Part shown: positions 10,280 through 19,231 of the stretch, in pieces | Numbering within the stretch: position 1 is the first letter of the stretch | How the letters are laid out: each line of letters begins with the position of its first letter | Assembly: GCF_001665875.1 (NCBI RefSeq) | Contig: NZ_LZTA01000078.1 | Location: 1-64,000, forward strand | DNA: 64,000 bases | From: Mycobacterium sp. 852002-40037_SCH5390672 | GTDB taxonomy: Bacteria; Actinomycetota; Actinomycetes; Mycobacteriales; Mycobacteriaceae | Reading direction: 5' to 3' | Translations under genes and position numbers: made by a program | Notes under the pieces: generated by a model | Told to the model about the DNA's origin: nothing | The model's input: only the letters and a program-made list of their open reading frames with translations | Database searches by the model: none

Positions 10280-11278
10280 ATGACCGAGTTCGATGATCTG
10301 CCCAATGCGATGCGCGAAGCGCTGAACGCCGAACCGGTACCTGACTGGCGAGCCCCCACACTGGCCAGCCTTACCGACGAGCGGTTCTGTGACCCGCATT
10401 GGATTTTCGAACGCAAATTCGACGGCATGCGTTGCCTGGCGTTCCGCGACGGCGACCGAGTCCGTCTACTATCACGAAATCGTAAGCCGCTCAACAGAAC
10501 CTATCCGGAGCTGGTCGATGCGCTCGCGGCCCAGCACACCACCCGATTCGTAGTTGACGGTGAGGTCGTCGCGTTCAAGGGACGCCGCACCAGCTTCGCG
10601 CGACTACAGGGGCGGCTGGGCATCACCGACCCCGAGGTGGCCCGGGCCTCGCCAATCCGGGTCTACTACTACATTTTCGATCTGCTGCACCTGGGCGGCA
10701 GGGATACCACCGGGCTGCCGTTGCGGTGGCGCAAGCGACTACTACGCGATGTGATCAACTTCGATGACCCATTGCGCAACACCGCGCATCGCGTTGGTGA
10801 CGGCCTCGCCGCCTACCACGCCGCATGCAAGCGCGGCGACGAAGGAGTGATCGCCAAGCTGACCGACTCCACCTACGAGGGCGGCCGGTCACAAAATTGG
10901 CTGAAGTTCAAATGTGTCCGCGACCAGGAGTTCGTCGTCGGCGGCTACACCCGCCCGAAGGGGAGCCGAATCGAGTTGGGCGCATTGCTGCTCGGCTACC
11001 ACGACGGCCACGACCTCGTCTACGCCGGCAAGGTCGGCACCGGCTTCGATGAGGCAACGCTGCGCAGCCTGCACGAGCGGCTCTCGCCCATTGAACAGGA
11101 CGCACCGTCGTTCACCCGAGGGTTGGTGCGCGAGAACGGTGCTCGCTGGGTGCGCCCGGAGCTGGTGGCCCAGGTCGGGTTTACCGAGTGGACCCGCGAC
11201 GGCAAACTACGCCATCCGCGCTACCAGGGCCTGCGCACCGATAAGGACGCCGCAGACGTGGTACGGGAGACGCGCTGA
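10280..11278 (+). CDS. ATP-dependent DNA ligase, LigC/LigD-ligase type
   Basis: The 332-residue nucleotidyltransferase seals nicks with ATP. Motif I is ERKFDGMR with the adenylated Lys near 46, motif III VVDGEVVAF, motif IIIa YYIFDLLHL, motif IV EGVIAK and motif V WLKFK; a C-terminal OB fold ends in WTRDGKLRHPRYQGLR. Length and motifs fit stand-alone mycobacterial LigC proteins, related to the ligase domain of LigD. The stop overlaps the ATG of the polymerase gene (TGATG), so the two are translationally coupled. It probably works with the following prim-pol and glycosylase in short-patch base excision or end repair. No ku gene is in the window. Confidence 0.9.
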   Translation: MTEFDDLPNAMREALNAEPVPDWRAPTLASLTDERFCDPHWIFERKFDGMRCLAFRDGDRVRLLSRNRKPLNRTYPELVDALAAQHTTRFVVDGEVVAFKGRRTSFARLQGRLGITDPEVARASPIRVYYYIFDLLHLGGRDTTGLPLRWRKRLLRDVINFDDPLRNTAHRVGDGLAAYHAACKRGDEGVIAKLTDSTYEGGRSQNWLKFKCVRDQEFVVGGYTRPKGSRIELGALLLGYHDGHDLVYAGKVGTGFDEATLRSLHERLSPIEQDAPSFTRGLVRENGARWVRPELVAQVGFTEWTRDGKLRHPRYQGLRTDKDAADVVRETR

Positions 11279-12168
11279 TGCCGCGCATCGAGGTCGAGAT
11301 CACCCACCCGGATCGGGTCATGTTCGGAAAGAACGGAATCACCAAGCTTGACCTGGTCGACTACTACGGCGAGGTGGCCGACACCATGCTGCCGCACCTG
11401 AAGGGCCGCGCGCTCACCGTGCAACGGTTCCCGCGAGGCATCGGCGAAAAAGGTTTTGTGCAGCAAGATTTCGCTGATACACTGCCAGCCTGGATGAGCG
11501 GGGTGGAGGTCGGCAAGGAAGGCGGCACCCTGGTGCATCCGCTGGCCGAACGTCCCCAAGCGCTGCGCTGGTTGGCCAACCAGAACTGCATAACCCTGCA
11601 TGTGTGGCAGTCGCGGCAAGGCAACTTGCACAATCCCGACCGGTTGGTCTTCGATCTCGATCCGTCCGACGCCGATTTCGCGGTGGTGCGCGCGACCGCA
11701 CGCACGATCGCCGACGTGCTCGATGACCTAGGACTGGCCCGCTACGTGCAGACCACCGGATCGCGGGGGCTACATGTGGTGGTGCCCATACGCGCCGAGG
11801 TGGACTTCGACACTGTGCGGCAATTCGCCCGAGACGTCGCCGAAGTCGTCGTCGCCGACGATGACGCGCACCGTACCTTGGAAGTCCGCAAGGACAACCG
11901 CGATGGCCGCATCTACCTGGACGTCATGCGCAACGCCTACGCGCAGACCGCCGTCGCGCCCTACTCGGTGCGGGCCCGCGCAGGTGCGCCGGTGGCCACC
12001 CCGCTGGAGTGGGACGAACTGGACACGCGCGGTCTGAGGGCCGATCGGTTCAGCATCCGCGATGTCCCCAAACGGATTGCGGGGCAAGGCGATCCGTGGG
12101 CAGACATGTTCCGGCACGCCCGCTCGCTGACCGGGCCGCTCGAACGACTGGCGAAACTTCGTGCCTGA
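11278..12168 (+). CDS. LigD-type DNA primase-polymerase (PolD-like)
   Basis: The 296-residue archaeo-eukaryotic primase fold lacks ligase or nuclease domains. The metal-binding DLDPSD, the nucleotide-binding TGSRGLHVVVPI and the third-motif YLDVMRN are all present, so it should be active. LigD-POL homologues of this size (mycobacterial PolD1/PolD2) fill short gaps and prefer ribonucleotides. It overlaps the ligase gene by one base and the glycosylase gene by eight bases. The order ligase-polymerase-glycosylase describes a complete excise-fill-seal module. Confidence 0.9.
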   Translation: MPRIEVEITHPDRVMFGKNGITKLDLVDYYGEVADTMLPHLKGRALTVQRFPRGIGEKGFVQQDFADTLPAWMSGVEVGKEGGTLVHPLAERPQALRWLANQNCITLHVWQSRQGNLHNPDRLVFDLDPSDADFAVVRATARTIADVLDDLGLARYVQTTGSRGLHVVVPIRAEVDFDTVRQFARDVAEVVVADDDAHRTLEVRKDNRDGRIYLDVMRNAYAQTAVAPYSVRARAGAPVATPLEWDELDTRGLRADRFSIRDVPKRIAGQGDPWADMFRHARSLTGPLERLAKLRA

Positions 12169-12946
12169 ACTGCCGGACGTCGAAGGGTTCCGCTGCGAGC
12201 TGGCCAAAACCCTGCCCCGCCGCCGAATTCAACACGTAGACGTCCGCGATCCGGGAATTCTGCGCAACAGGTCCGCCGCCGCGCTCGCCCGGCGCCTGGC
12301 CGGGCACCGCTTCGAAACCCCGCGCCGGCACGGCAAATGGCTGATACTGCCGACCGACGGTCCGACAATGCTGATCCACAGTGGCATGACCGGACACCCG
12401 TACTACGCCAAAGCCGGCGCGGAGCCGGAAAAGTATGAACGCCTGGTGGTGTCGCTCGACCAAGGTGAACTGCGCTACGCCGACCTCCGCAAGCTGCGTG
12501 GGGTCTGGCTGGCCGACGACGACGACGAGCTCGCCGGCGTGTTGGGCCCCCAGGGACCCGACGCGCTGGGCATGGGCCTGCGAGAGTTTCGCGACGTAAT
12601 CGCCGGGCGGCGCAAGGGGGCCAGGCAGCTCAAGCCCACGCTGATGGACCAGTCGGTGATTGCCGGGCTCGGTAATCTGCTGGCCGACGAGATCTGTTGG
12701 CGGGCCAGGCTACGACCCACCCTGCCTGTTGCGGAGTTGGAGGACGACGACGTGAAGGGCCTGCATCGCGCGATGACGCAGGTGCTGCGCACCGCGGTGC
12801 GGCATGGCCGGGTACCGGGCCTGGCGCGCTGGCTTACCGGGGTGCGTGACGAACCGGACCCACACTGCCCACGCTGCGGCACCCGGCTCGAGCGTGCCCG
12901 GGTGGGTGGCCGGACGACGCTGTGGTGTCCGCACTGCCAGCCGTAG
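12161..12946 (+). CDS. Fpg/Nei family DNA glycosylase-AP lyase
   Basis: The 261-residue protein begins GTG-CCT-GAA, giving the mature N-terminal Pro-Glu catalytic pair (PELPDVEG). RHGKW supplies the conserved beta-hairpin Lys near 57, the H2TH region contains DQSVIAGLGNLLADEI, and a C4 zinc finger closes the protein (CPRCG...CPHC). Fpg/Nei enzymes excise oxidised bases and nick the strand by beta,delta-elimination. Sequence alone does not decide between Fpg (8-oxoG) and Nei (oxidised pyrimidine) specificity. Eight-base overlap with the polymerase gene indicates one operon. Confidence 0.9.
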   Translation: MPELPDVEGFRCELAKTLPRRRIQHVDVRDPGILRNRSAAALARRLAGHRFETPRRHGKWLILPTDGPTMLIHSGMTGHPYYAKAGAEPEKYERLVVSLDQGELRYADLRKLRGVWLADDDDELAGVLGPQGPDALGMGLREFRDVIAGRRKGARQLKPTLMDQSVIAGLGNLLADEICWRARLRPTLPVAELEDDDVKGLHRAMTQVLRTAVRHGRVPGLARWLTGVRDEPDPHCPRCGTRLERARVGGRTTLWCPHCQP

Positions 12947-12994
12947 AGCAAACCCCCTGGTCCGCCGATCATGCTGGTTGTAATGTCAGCGCCT

Positions 12995-13408
12995 ATGAGT
13001 TGCAAAGGCCGCAGGCTGCTGCCGATCGCAGCGGCGACGGTGATCGCCGCCGGCGTCGCGTTGAATCCTGCGACGGCACGGGCGGATCTGCACAACGTCA
13101 CTTATCGCGCCAGGATCGACGGCGTCACGACCGGCAGTCAGGCCACATTCGTCATCAACGGCGGTCAGACGAACACGGCCGCGCTGAGCTCAATGCCCGG
13201 CAACGCTTTCGAAGCCGACACGGTGTTGCCCGATCCTCAGCAGGCCGGTATGCGCATCGTGGTGCGCTTCCCGTACTCGGCGAACGTGCACTGCGAGATC
13301 GACGTGGACGACAACGTTTTCGTCCAGTCCGACCAGATGGTCAGACCGGTGGCGGGGAATGCCGACCCCATGAACGGGGCGCTGCAGTGCGGCGCACCCT
13401 TACCGTAG
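12995..13408 (+). CDS. Small secreted protein of unknown function
   Basis: From ATG 12995 the product has 137 residues with a basic n-region (CKGRR), a hydrophobic core and a likely signal-peptidase site after ATARA (about residue 30). The mature part is beta-rich, has two cysteines that could pair, and resembles no family I can name. In-frame ATGs also occur at 12971 and 12983. The 12995 start is preferred because TAATGT (12981-12986) lies 8 nt upstream and the signal peptide starts cleanly there. It follows the repair operon and ends at a tandem repeat. Confidence 0.6.
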   Translation: MSCKGRRLLPIAAATVIAAGVALNPATARADLHNVTYRARIDGVTTGSQATFVINGGQTNTAALSSMPGNAFEADTVLPDPQQAGMRIVVRFPYSANVHCEIDVDDNVFVQSDQMVRPVAGNADPMNGALQCGAPLP

Positions 13409-13411
13409 GCA

Positions 13412-13535
13412 CGCCACCATCTGGTCGTGGCGATCGCAAGCGCGGCGAAGCCGGGCGCAGCGGGTCGCCACCATCTGGCTCGTGGCGATCGCAAGCGCGG
13501 CGAAGCCGGGCGCAGCGGGTCGCCACCATCTGGCT
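13412..13535. repeat. 54/55-bp tandem repeat, two full copies plus 15 bp of a third
   Basis: Copy 1 is 13412-13465 (54 bp) and copy 2 is 13466-13520 (55 bp); they differ by a single inserted base. The third copy stops after 15 bp, at the coaE stop codon. The core, starting gcgatcgcaagcgcggcg, recurs with one mismatch over 38 nt at the cydD-cydC junction (30113). It fills the whole gap between two convergent genes and looks like a mycobacterial interspersed or variable-number tandem repeat. Confidence 0.85.
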
Positions 13536-14748
13536 AGGGCTTCCAGCCCGTCGAGTCTGCCCATTCCCAGGCCCGCCGGTAGGCGTCGAGGAACCACGGC
13601 TGTTTGACCTCGACATAGGCCGCAGTGTCTGCGCCACCGCTCTTTTCGGCGGCACGCTTGACGTTCAGGTAGTCGGCGCGGGCGTCGGGGTTGGCGGTCA
13701 GCCAGTCCACGAACAGCAGAGCGAACTGCTGGTTGGGCCAGCCGTCCACCCGAATATGCACGTTGGTGGGCCGACCGGGATCCGCCGACGCGTGAATTCG
13801 CTTGGACCACAAAGTTGGATCGTCGTCGTGGTCGTAGCGGTTCACCCTACTGCGGGCATTGTTCTTGGCGACATCTTCGGCGACGTGCTCGATGCGAGGG
13901 TAACCGGCGGCCAACAACGGTTCGACGAGTTCGTCGGCGACGGCGAGGGATTCGACGGTGACCTGGATGTCGATGACATCCTTGGCGGCAAAATCCGGCA
14001 CGGCCGTCGAGCCGATGTGATCGACGCGCAACGCCCGGTGACCGCAGCTGGCCTTCAGGCGGTTGAGGATTCGTTGCGCCTGGTCGGCCCAGCTCGGGTC
14101 AGGCGGCACCAATCGGGCCGGCGCACGGGCGATCTGGCGAGCGTTCAGGTTGTGCGCGAACGGCACGATGCGGTTGTTCCACACGTCGTGGGCCCGCTGT
14201 ACCAACTCCTCGGGACTGCCCGAGTTGTCCAGCCAGATGTCGGCGACCGCCCGGCGCTGCTCGTCGCTGGCCTGCGCGGCGATCCTCGCGCGGGCATCGT
14301 CCTCCGGCATGCCACGCTGGTCCACCAGCCGCCGCAGCCGTACCTCGACATCGGCGTACACAATGACCACGAGCGGGAACAGCGGCGCCATCCCGGACTC
14401 CACCAGCAGCGGAATGTCCTCGACCACAACGGAATCCCCGGGCACCGAGGCGATGATCTCCGAACGGCGATTGCCCACCAGGGGGTGGACAATCCCGTTC
14501 AGCGTCTTGCGCGCCTCGTCGTCGCGAAAAGCCTTGGCGGCCAACGCCGGCCGATCCAGTGATCCATCCGGAAGCAGAATGTCGCTCCCGAATGCCTCCA
14601 CCAGCGAGGCCAGGCCCTCGGTTCCCGGCTGGACCACCTCACGCGCGATGACGTCCCCGTCGACGATGACGGCGCCGGATTGCGCGAAGGTGGAGGACAG
14701 CGCCGACTTGCCGGCGCCGATGCCACCGGTCAAGCCGATCCGCAGCAT
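13534..14748 (-). CDS. coaE: Dephospho-CoA kinase with C-terminal GrpB/UPF0157 domain
   Basis: This enzyme catalyses the last CoA biosynthesis step, phosphorylating the ribose 3'-OH of dephospho-CoA. The 404-residue length matches the mycobacterial two-domain form. The N-terminal kinase (1-200) opens with P-loop GLTGGIGAGKS. The C-terminal half (about 210-404) is a UPF0157/GrpB nucleotidyltransferase-like domain (RVDHIGSTAVPDFAAKDVIDIQ), reported to aid folding or solubility of the kinase in M. tuberculosis. Its stop codon lies in the partial third copy of the 54-bp repeat. It is downstream of rpsA with an 18-bp gap and may be cotranscribed. Confidence 0.96.
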   Translation of the reverse strand: MLRIGLTGGIGAGKSALSSTFAQSGAVIVDGDVIAREVVQPGTEGLASLVEAFGSDILLPDGSLDRPALAAKAFRDDEARKTLNGIVHPLVGNRRSEIIASVPGDSVVVEDIPLLVESGMAPLFPLVVIVYADVEVRLRRLVDQRGMPEDDARARIAAQASDEQRRAVADIWLDNSGSPEELVQRAHDVWNNRIVPFAHNLNARQIARAPARLVPPDPSWADQAQRILNRLKASCGHRALRVDHIGSTAVPDFAAKDVIDIQVTVESLAVADELVEPLLAAGYPRIEHVAEDVAKNNARSRVNRYDHDDDPTLWSKRIHASADPGRPTNVHIRVDGWPNQQFALLFVDWLTANPDARADYLNVKRAAEKSGGADTAAYVEVKQPWFLDAYRRAWEWADSTGWKP

Positions 14749-14766
14749 GGCGTGGTCAGGAAAACG

Positions 14767-16203
14767 TCACGCGTTTCCGGCGAGTTTCTCCCGCAGAGCG
14801 GCCAATTGGGCATCGCTGGCCAGCGATCCGCCCGCCTTCTCCGGAGGAGCACCGTTACCCGGCGACTGCTCGGCGTGCCCGGCGGCCTCGGCGGCGGCGA
14901 ACTTCTCCATCTGTGCGGTGTGCATCTTGTGTCGGCGCTCGGCCTCGGCGTAGCGGGCCTCCCACTCGGTGCGCTGCTTCTCGAATCCCTCGAGCCATTC
15001 GTTGGTCTCGGAATCGAAGCCCTCGGGGAAGATGTAGTTGCCCTGCTCGTCGTAGCTGTCGGCCATGCCGTACTTCGCCGGGTCGAACTCGTCGGTGTAG
15101 TCCTCGTTGGCCTGCTTGAGCGACAACGAGATCCGGCGGCGCTCCAGGTCGATGTCGATGACCTTGACCATCGCGTCGTCGCCGACCGTGACCACCTGGT
15201 CGGGGACCTCGACGTGGCGCTCGGCCAGCTCGGAGATGTGCACCAGACCCTCGATGCCCTCCTCGACGCGCACGAACGCACCGAACGGAACCAACTTGGT
15301 GACCTTGCCCGGCACGATCTGGCCGATCGCATGGGTGCGGGCGAAGTGGCGCCACGGGTCTTCCTGAGTTGCCTTCAGCGACAACGAAACCCGCTCGCGA
15401 TCCATGTCGACGTCGAGCACCTCGACGGTGACCTCGTCGCCGACCTGGACAACCTCGGACGGGTGGTCGATGTGCTTCCAGGACAGCTCGGAAACGTGCA
15501 CCAGACCGTCCACACCGCCGAGGTCGACGAATGCACCGAAGTTGACGATGGAGGAGACGACACCCTTGCGGATGGCGCCCTTCTGCAGCTGGTTGAGGAA
15601 TTCGCTGCGCACCTCGGACTGGGTCTGCTCAAGCCAGGCGCGCCGCGACAGCACCACGTTGTTGCGGTTCTTGTCCAGCTCGATGATCTTGGCTTCGATC
15701 TCCTTGCCGATGTACGGCTGCAGATCGCGCACCCGGCGCATCTCGACCAGCGAGGCGGGCAGGAAGCCACGCAACCCGATGTCGAGGATCAGGCCACCCT
15801 TGACCACCTCGATGACGGTGCCCTTGACGGCCTCGTCCTTCTCCTTGAGCGCCTCGATGGTGCCCCAGGCGCGCTCGTACTGCGCGCGCTTCTTGGACAG
15901 AATCAGGCGGCCCTCTTTGTCCTCCTTGGTGAGAACCAGGGCTTCGACCTCATCACCGACGGAAACGACCTCGTTGGGGTCGACATCGTGCTTGATGGAG
16001 AGCTCGCGGGCGGGGATGACCCCTTCGGTCTTGTAGCCGATATCGAGGAGCACCTCGTCCCGGTCCACTTTGACGATCGTGCCTTCGACGATGTCGCCAT
16101 CGTTGAAGTACTTGATCGTTTTGTCTATTGCGGCGAGAAAATCCTCGCTCGAGCCAATGTCGTTGACGGCTACTTGCGGCGAGGTGACGGCGGGACTCGG
16201 CAT
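14767..16203 (-). CDS. rpsA: 30S ribosomal protein S1
   Basis: The 478-residue protein has four S1/OB RNA-binding motifs at about 36-105, 123-189, 208-277 and 294-363, the arrangement of high-GC Gram-positive S1. The two C-terminal motifs of E. coli S1 are replaced by an acidic/Ala-rich tail ending SLASDAQLAALREKLAGNA. It binds mRNA leaders during initiation. The same tail in M. tuberculosis has been discussed in pyrazinoic-acid and tmRNA binding. A GGAG lies 13 nt before ATG 16203. The region upstream holds a palindromic repeat. Confidence 0.97.
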   Translation of the reverse strand: MPSPAVTSPQVAVNDIGSSEDFLAAIDKTIKYFNDGDIVEGTIVKVDRDEVLLDIGYKTEGVIPARELSIKHDVDPNEVVSVGDEVEALVLTKEDKEGRLILSKKRAQYERAWGTIEALKEKDEAVKGTVIEVVKGGLILDIGLRGFLPASLVEMRRVRDLQPYIGKEIEAKIIELDKNRNNVVLSRRAWLEQTQSEVRSEFLNQLQKGAIRKGVVSSIVNFGAFVDLGGVDGLVHVSELSWKHIDHPSEVVQVGDEVTVEVLDVDMDRERVSLSLKATQEDPWRHFARTHAIGQIVPGKVTKLVPFGAFVRVEEGIEGLVHISELAERHVEVPDQVVTVGDDAMVKVIDIDLERRRISLSLKQANEDYTDEFDPAKYGMADSYDEQGNYIFPEGFDSETNEWLEGFEKQRTEWEARYAEAERRHKMHTAQMEKFAAAEAAGHAEQSPGNGAPPEKAGGSLASDAQLAALREKLAGNA

Positions 16204-16328
16204 GTTGTTGGGTTGCTCCGGACAGGTTAGGTCGTAGGGACAATTGGGATTTACCTGTCGAGGCTACTCGACTGGGCACATGCTGGCCAAACCCAGCACG
16301 GTCGATTCTGGTCGAACGGTTGCCCGAA

Positions 16329-16376
16329 CGTGACGCCACGGCGGAATTTCAGGCGATGTTTCGTCGTGGCGTCACG
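16329..16376. repeat. Palindromic element in the rpsA-polA gap
   Basis: Perfect 12-bp arms CGTGACGCCACG (16329-16340) and CGTGGCGTCACG (16365-16376) enclose 24 nt. The right half, tttcgtcgtggcgtcacg, closely matches a second element at 44029-44083 in front of trpE. It lies between the polA stop and the rpsA start on the minus strand, so it could terminate polA transcription or act as a dispersed regulatory element. Confidence 0.7.
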
Positions 16377-16418
16377 TCCGGCGGGTGATTGAGCAGCAAA
16401 TATGGCCCTCGGAGGCCG

Positions 16419-19136
16419 CTAGTGCGCGGCGGCGTCCCATGAGCGGCCGTACCCCACCGAAACCTCCAGCGGGACGTCGAGCGGGTAGGCGCCGCCCATC
16501 TTGTCGCGTACCAGCGCTTCCAGCCGTTCCCGCTCACCGGGCGCGACCTCGAACAGCAGCTCGTCGTGCACCTGCAGCAGTATCCGAGAGGAAAGCCCGG
16601 CCTCGTTGATCGCCTTGTCGACCTCGAGCATCGCCACCTTGATGATGTCGGCCGCGCTGCCCTGGATGGGCGCGTTGAGCGCCGCCCGCTCGGCGGCTTC
16701 GCGCACCTGGCGGTTGCTGCTGTCGAGCTCGGGGAGATAGCGACGGCGGCCGAAGACCGTCGACGTGTAGCCGTCCTTGCGGGCTTGGTCGACGACGTCC
16801 ATCAGGTAGTCGCGCACCCCGCCGAATCGGGCGAAGTATTGCTCCATCTGATCTTTGGCTTCCTCGGTGGAGATCTTGAGCTGGGCGGACAACCCGTATG
16901 CGCTCAATCCGTAGGCCAGCCCGTAGGACATCGCCTTGACCCGGCGGCGCAGCTCGGCGGTGACCTCCTCGATCGGCACGCCGAATGCCCGCGAGGCGAC
17001 GAACGAGTGCAGATCCTCGCCGGTATTGAACGCCTCGATGAGACCCGCGTCCTTGGACAGGTGCGCCATGATCCGCATCTCGATCTGGCTGTAGTCGGCC
17101 GTCATCAGCTCGCTGTAGCCATCGCCGACCACGAACGCGTCGCGGATCCGCCGGCCCGCCTCGGTCCGGATCGGAATGTTCTGCAGATTCGGCTCGGTCG
17201 ACGACAATCTGCCTGTCGCAGCGATGGTTTGGTTGAACGTGGTGTGGATGCGTCCGTCCGAGGCCACCGAATTCAGCAACCCGTCGACGGTGACTTTGAG
17301 CCGGGTGGCGTCGCGGTGGGCCAGCAGATGCTGCAGGAACGGATGGCCGGTCTTGTCGAACAGCGACTGCAGGGCATCCGCGTCGGTGGTGTAGCCGGTC
17401 TTGGTGCGCTTGGTCTTCGGCATCTCCAGCTCGTCGAAGAGCACCGCCTGCAACTGTTTGGGCGAACCCAGGTTGATCTGCTTGCCGATCACCGCATACG
17501 CCGCCTCGGCCGCGTCGCGGATCAGGTGGGCGAAATCGCTTTGCAGCTCGGTGAGCAAGTCCAAATCGACTGCGATTCCGGCGTTTTCCATTCCCGCCAG
17601 CACGGCCTGCACCGGCAGCTCCATGCCGCTCAAGAGCGAGGTGGAGTTGATGCGGGCCAACTCCTCGTCGAGCGCGTCGGCCAGATCCAGCACCGCCACG
17701 GCGCGCAGGATCAGCGTCTGCACCGCCTGATCGTCGGTGCCCTGGTTGTCATCGAGCAGCGAAAGTTGTTGCTGTTCGGGGTTTTCGGCGCGTAGCTCGC
17801 GACGCAGGTAGCGCAGCGAGAGGTCGTCGAGGGAGAAGCTGCGCTGCCCGGGGCGCACCAGGTAGGCCGCCAGCGCGGTGTCGGAGGTGACGCCGGCCAG
17901 CGTCCAGCCGCGCCCGGCCAGGTCGTGCATCGCCAGCTTGGCTTCGTGCAGCGCCTTGGGCGGACCGGGGTCGGCCAGCCACGACGCCAGCGCCGCCTCG
18001 TCTTCGGGATCCAGCGTCGCGGTGTCGATGTAGCGGCCGTCGCCGTCGGCGGAGACGATGGCCAGCGCAGTGGCGTCGGCGTCGTAGGCCAGGTGGGTGC
18101 CGACGACGGCCAGTCCGAATCGCTTTCCCGAGCTGTGCTCGGCCAGCCACACGGCCAGCTCGCCGGCCTCCAGCGCGCCGCCGCGCACGTCGAAGCCCTC
18201 GTCGACCTCGGGCTCGACGGCGGCCAGGGTTTCGAACAACCGGTCCCGCAACACCCGGAACTCCAGGTCGTCGAAGAGCCGGTGGATCTGATCGCGATCC
18301 CACGGTTGCAGCCGCAGCGTGTCCGGAGTCTGGGCCAGCGGCACGTCTTTGACGAGATCGGTCAGCTCGCGGTTGCGGATGACGCTGGCCAGATGTTCGC
18401 GCAGCGCGTCACCCACCTTGCCGCGCACCGAGTCGACGTTGTCGACCAGCGCCTGCAGCGACCCGTATTCGACGATCCATTTGGAGGCGGTCTTCTCCCC
18501 CACGCCGGGAATGCCGGGCAGGTTGTCACTGGGGTCGCCGCGCAGGGCGGCGAAGTCGGGGTACTGCCGTGGCGTCAGCCCGTACTTCTCCACGACGGCA
18601 TCCGGGGTGAACCGGGTCAACTCGCTGACACCCTTGCGCGGATACAGCACCGTCACGTTGTCGCTGACCAACTGCAACGAGTCGCGGTCGCCCGTGACGA
18701 CCAGCACCCGGTAGCCCTCGCGTTCGGCCTGGGTGGCCAGCGTCGCGATGAGGTCGTCGGCCTCGAACCCCGCCTCGGCGAGCACCGTGATGCCCAATGC
18801 CGCAAGGACTTCCTTGGTGATGTCGATCTGGCCGCGGAACTCGTCCGGCGTCGCCGACCGGCCAGCCTTGTACTCCGGGTAGCGCTCGGAGCGGAAGGTC
18901 TGCCGGGACACGTCGAACGCCGCGGCGATATGGGTCGGGGCTTCGTCGCGCAGCAAGTTGATCAGCATGGCGGTGAAGCCGTAGACCGCGTTTGTGGTCA
19001 GGCCGCCGCGGGTTTTGAAGTTCTCGGCGGGCAGCGCGTAGAACGCCCGAAACGCCAGCGAGTTGCCGTCCAGCAGCATGAGCGTGGGCGTGGTTTGTTC
19101 CTCGCTGGCCTTCGTGGTGGTTTTCGTGGCGGGCAC
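16419..19136 (-). CDS. polA: DNA polymerase I
   Basis: The 905-residue enzyme for gap filling and Okazaki-fragment processing starts at GTG 19136 (VPATKTTTKAS), which matches the M. tuberculosis start; two GTGs further upstream (19154, 19145) are less likely. The N-terminal 5' nuclease (about 15-310) has LMLLDGNSLAFRAFYA and the GDPSDNLPGIPGVGEKTA helix-hairpin-helix. The central 3'-5' exonuclease-like domain lacks an obvious DEDD set, as in other mycobacterial PolA. The polymerase domain has motif A MTADYSQIEMR, motif B with RRRVKAMSYGLAYG, and motif C LLQVHDELLFE. TAGAGT lies 7 nt before the start. Confidence 0.97.
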   Translation of the reverse strand: MPATKTTTKASEEQTTPTLMLLDGNSLAFRAFYALPAENFKTRGGLTTNAVYGFTAMLINLLRDEAPTHIAAAFDVSRQTFRSERYPEYKAGRSATPDEFRGQIDITKEVLAALGITVLAEAGFEADDLIATLATQAEREGYRVLVVTGDRDSLQLVSDNVTVLYPRKGVSELTRFTPDAVVEKYGLTPRQYPDFAALRGDPSDNLPGIPGVGEKTASKWIVEYGSLQALVDNVDSVRGKVGDALREHLASVIRNRELTDLVKDVPLAQTPDTLRLQPWDRDQIHRLFDDLEFRVLRDRLFETLAAVEPEVDEGFDVRGGALEAGELAVWLAEHSSGKRFGLAVVGTHLAYDADATALAIVSADGDGRYIDTATLDPEDEAALASWLADPGPPKALHEAKLAMHDLAGRGWTLAGVTSDTALAAYLVRPGQRSFSLDDLSLRYLRRELRAENPEQQQLSLLDDNQGTDDQAVQTLILRAVAVLDLADALDEELARINSTSLLSGMELPVQAVLAGMENAGIAVDLDLLTELQSDFAHLIRDAAEAAYAVIGKQINLGSPKQLQAVLFDELEMPKTKRTKTGYTTDADALQSLFDKTGHPFLQHLLAHRDATRLKVTVDGLLNSVASDGRIHTTFNQTIAATGRLSSTEPNLQNIPIRTEAGRRIRDAFVVGDGYSELMTADYSQIEMRIMAHLSKDAGLIEAFNTGEDLHSFVASRAFGVPIEEVTAELRRRVKAMSYGLAYGLSAYGLSAQLKISTEEAKDQMEQYFARFGGVRDYLMDVVDQARKDGYTSTVFGRRRYLPELDSSNRQVREAAERAALNAPIQGSAADIIKVAMLEVDKAINEAGLSSRILLQVHDELLFEVAPGERERLEALVRDKMGGAYPLDVPLEVSVGYGRSWDAAAH

Positions 19137-19143
19137 GGGTCTC

Positions 19144-19149
19144 ACTCTA
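19144..19149 (-). promoter_or_regulatory. Predicted -10 box (TAGAGT) of polA
   Basis: On the minus strand TAGAGT is followed by gagaccc and the GTG at 19136. The 7-nt spacing fits a leaderless mRNA and favours this GTG over the two upstream in-frame GTGs, of which 19145 overlaps the box. Confidence 0.4.
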
Positions 19150-19231
19150 AGCACCCGGTGTGACGAGCTAGGCGCCCCAACCGTGCCACCAGCAGAACTG
19201 CAACACGTTTCAGTTTTGAGTTGGGGCTGGG

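Noticed and set aside
12922-14562. 546-codon plus-strand frame across the repeat and coaE
   Set aside because: It runs antisense to the conserved CoaE sequence and through the tandem repeat; composition is Arg/Gly/Val-rich shadow coding.
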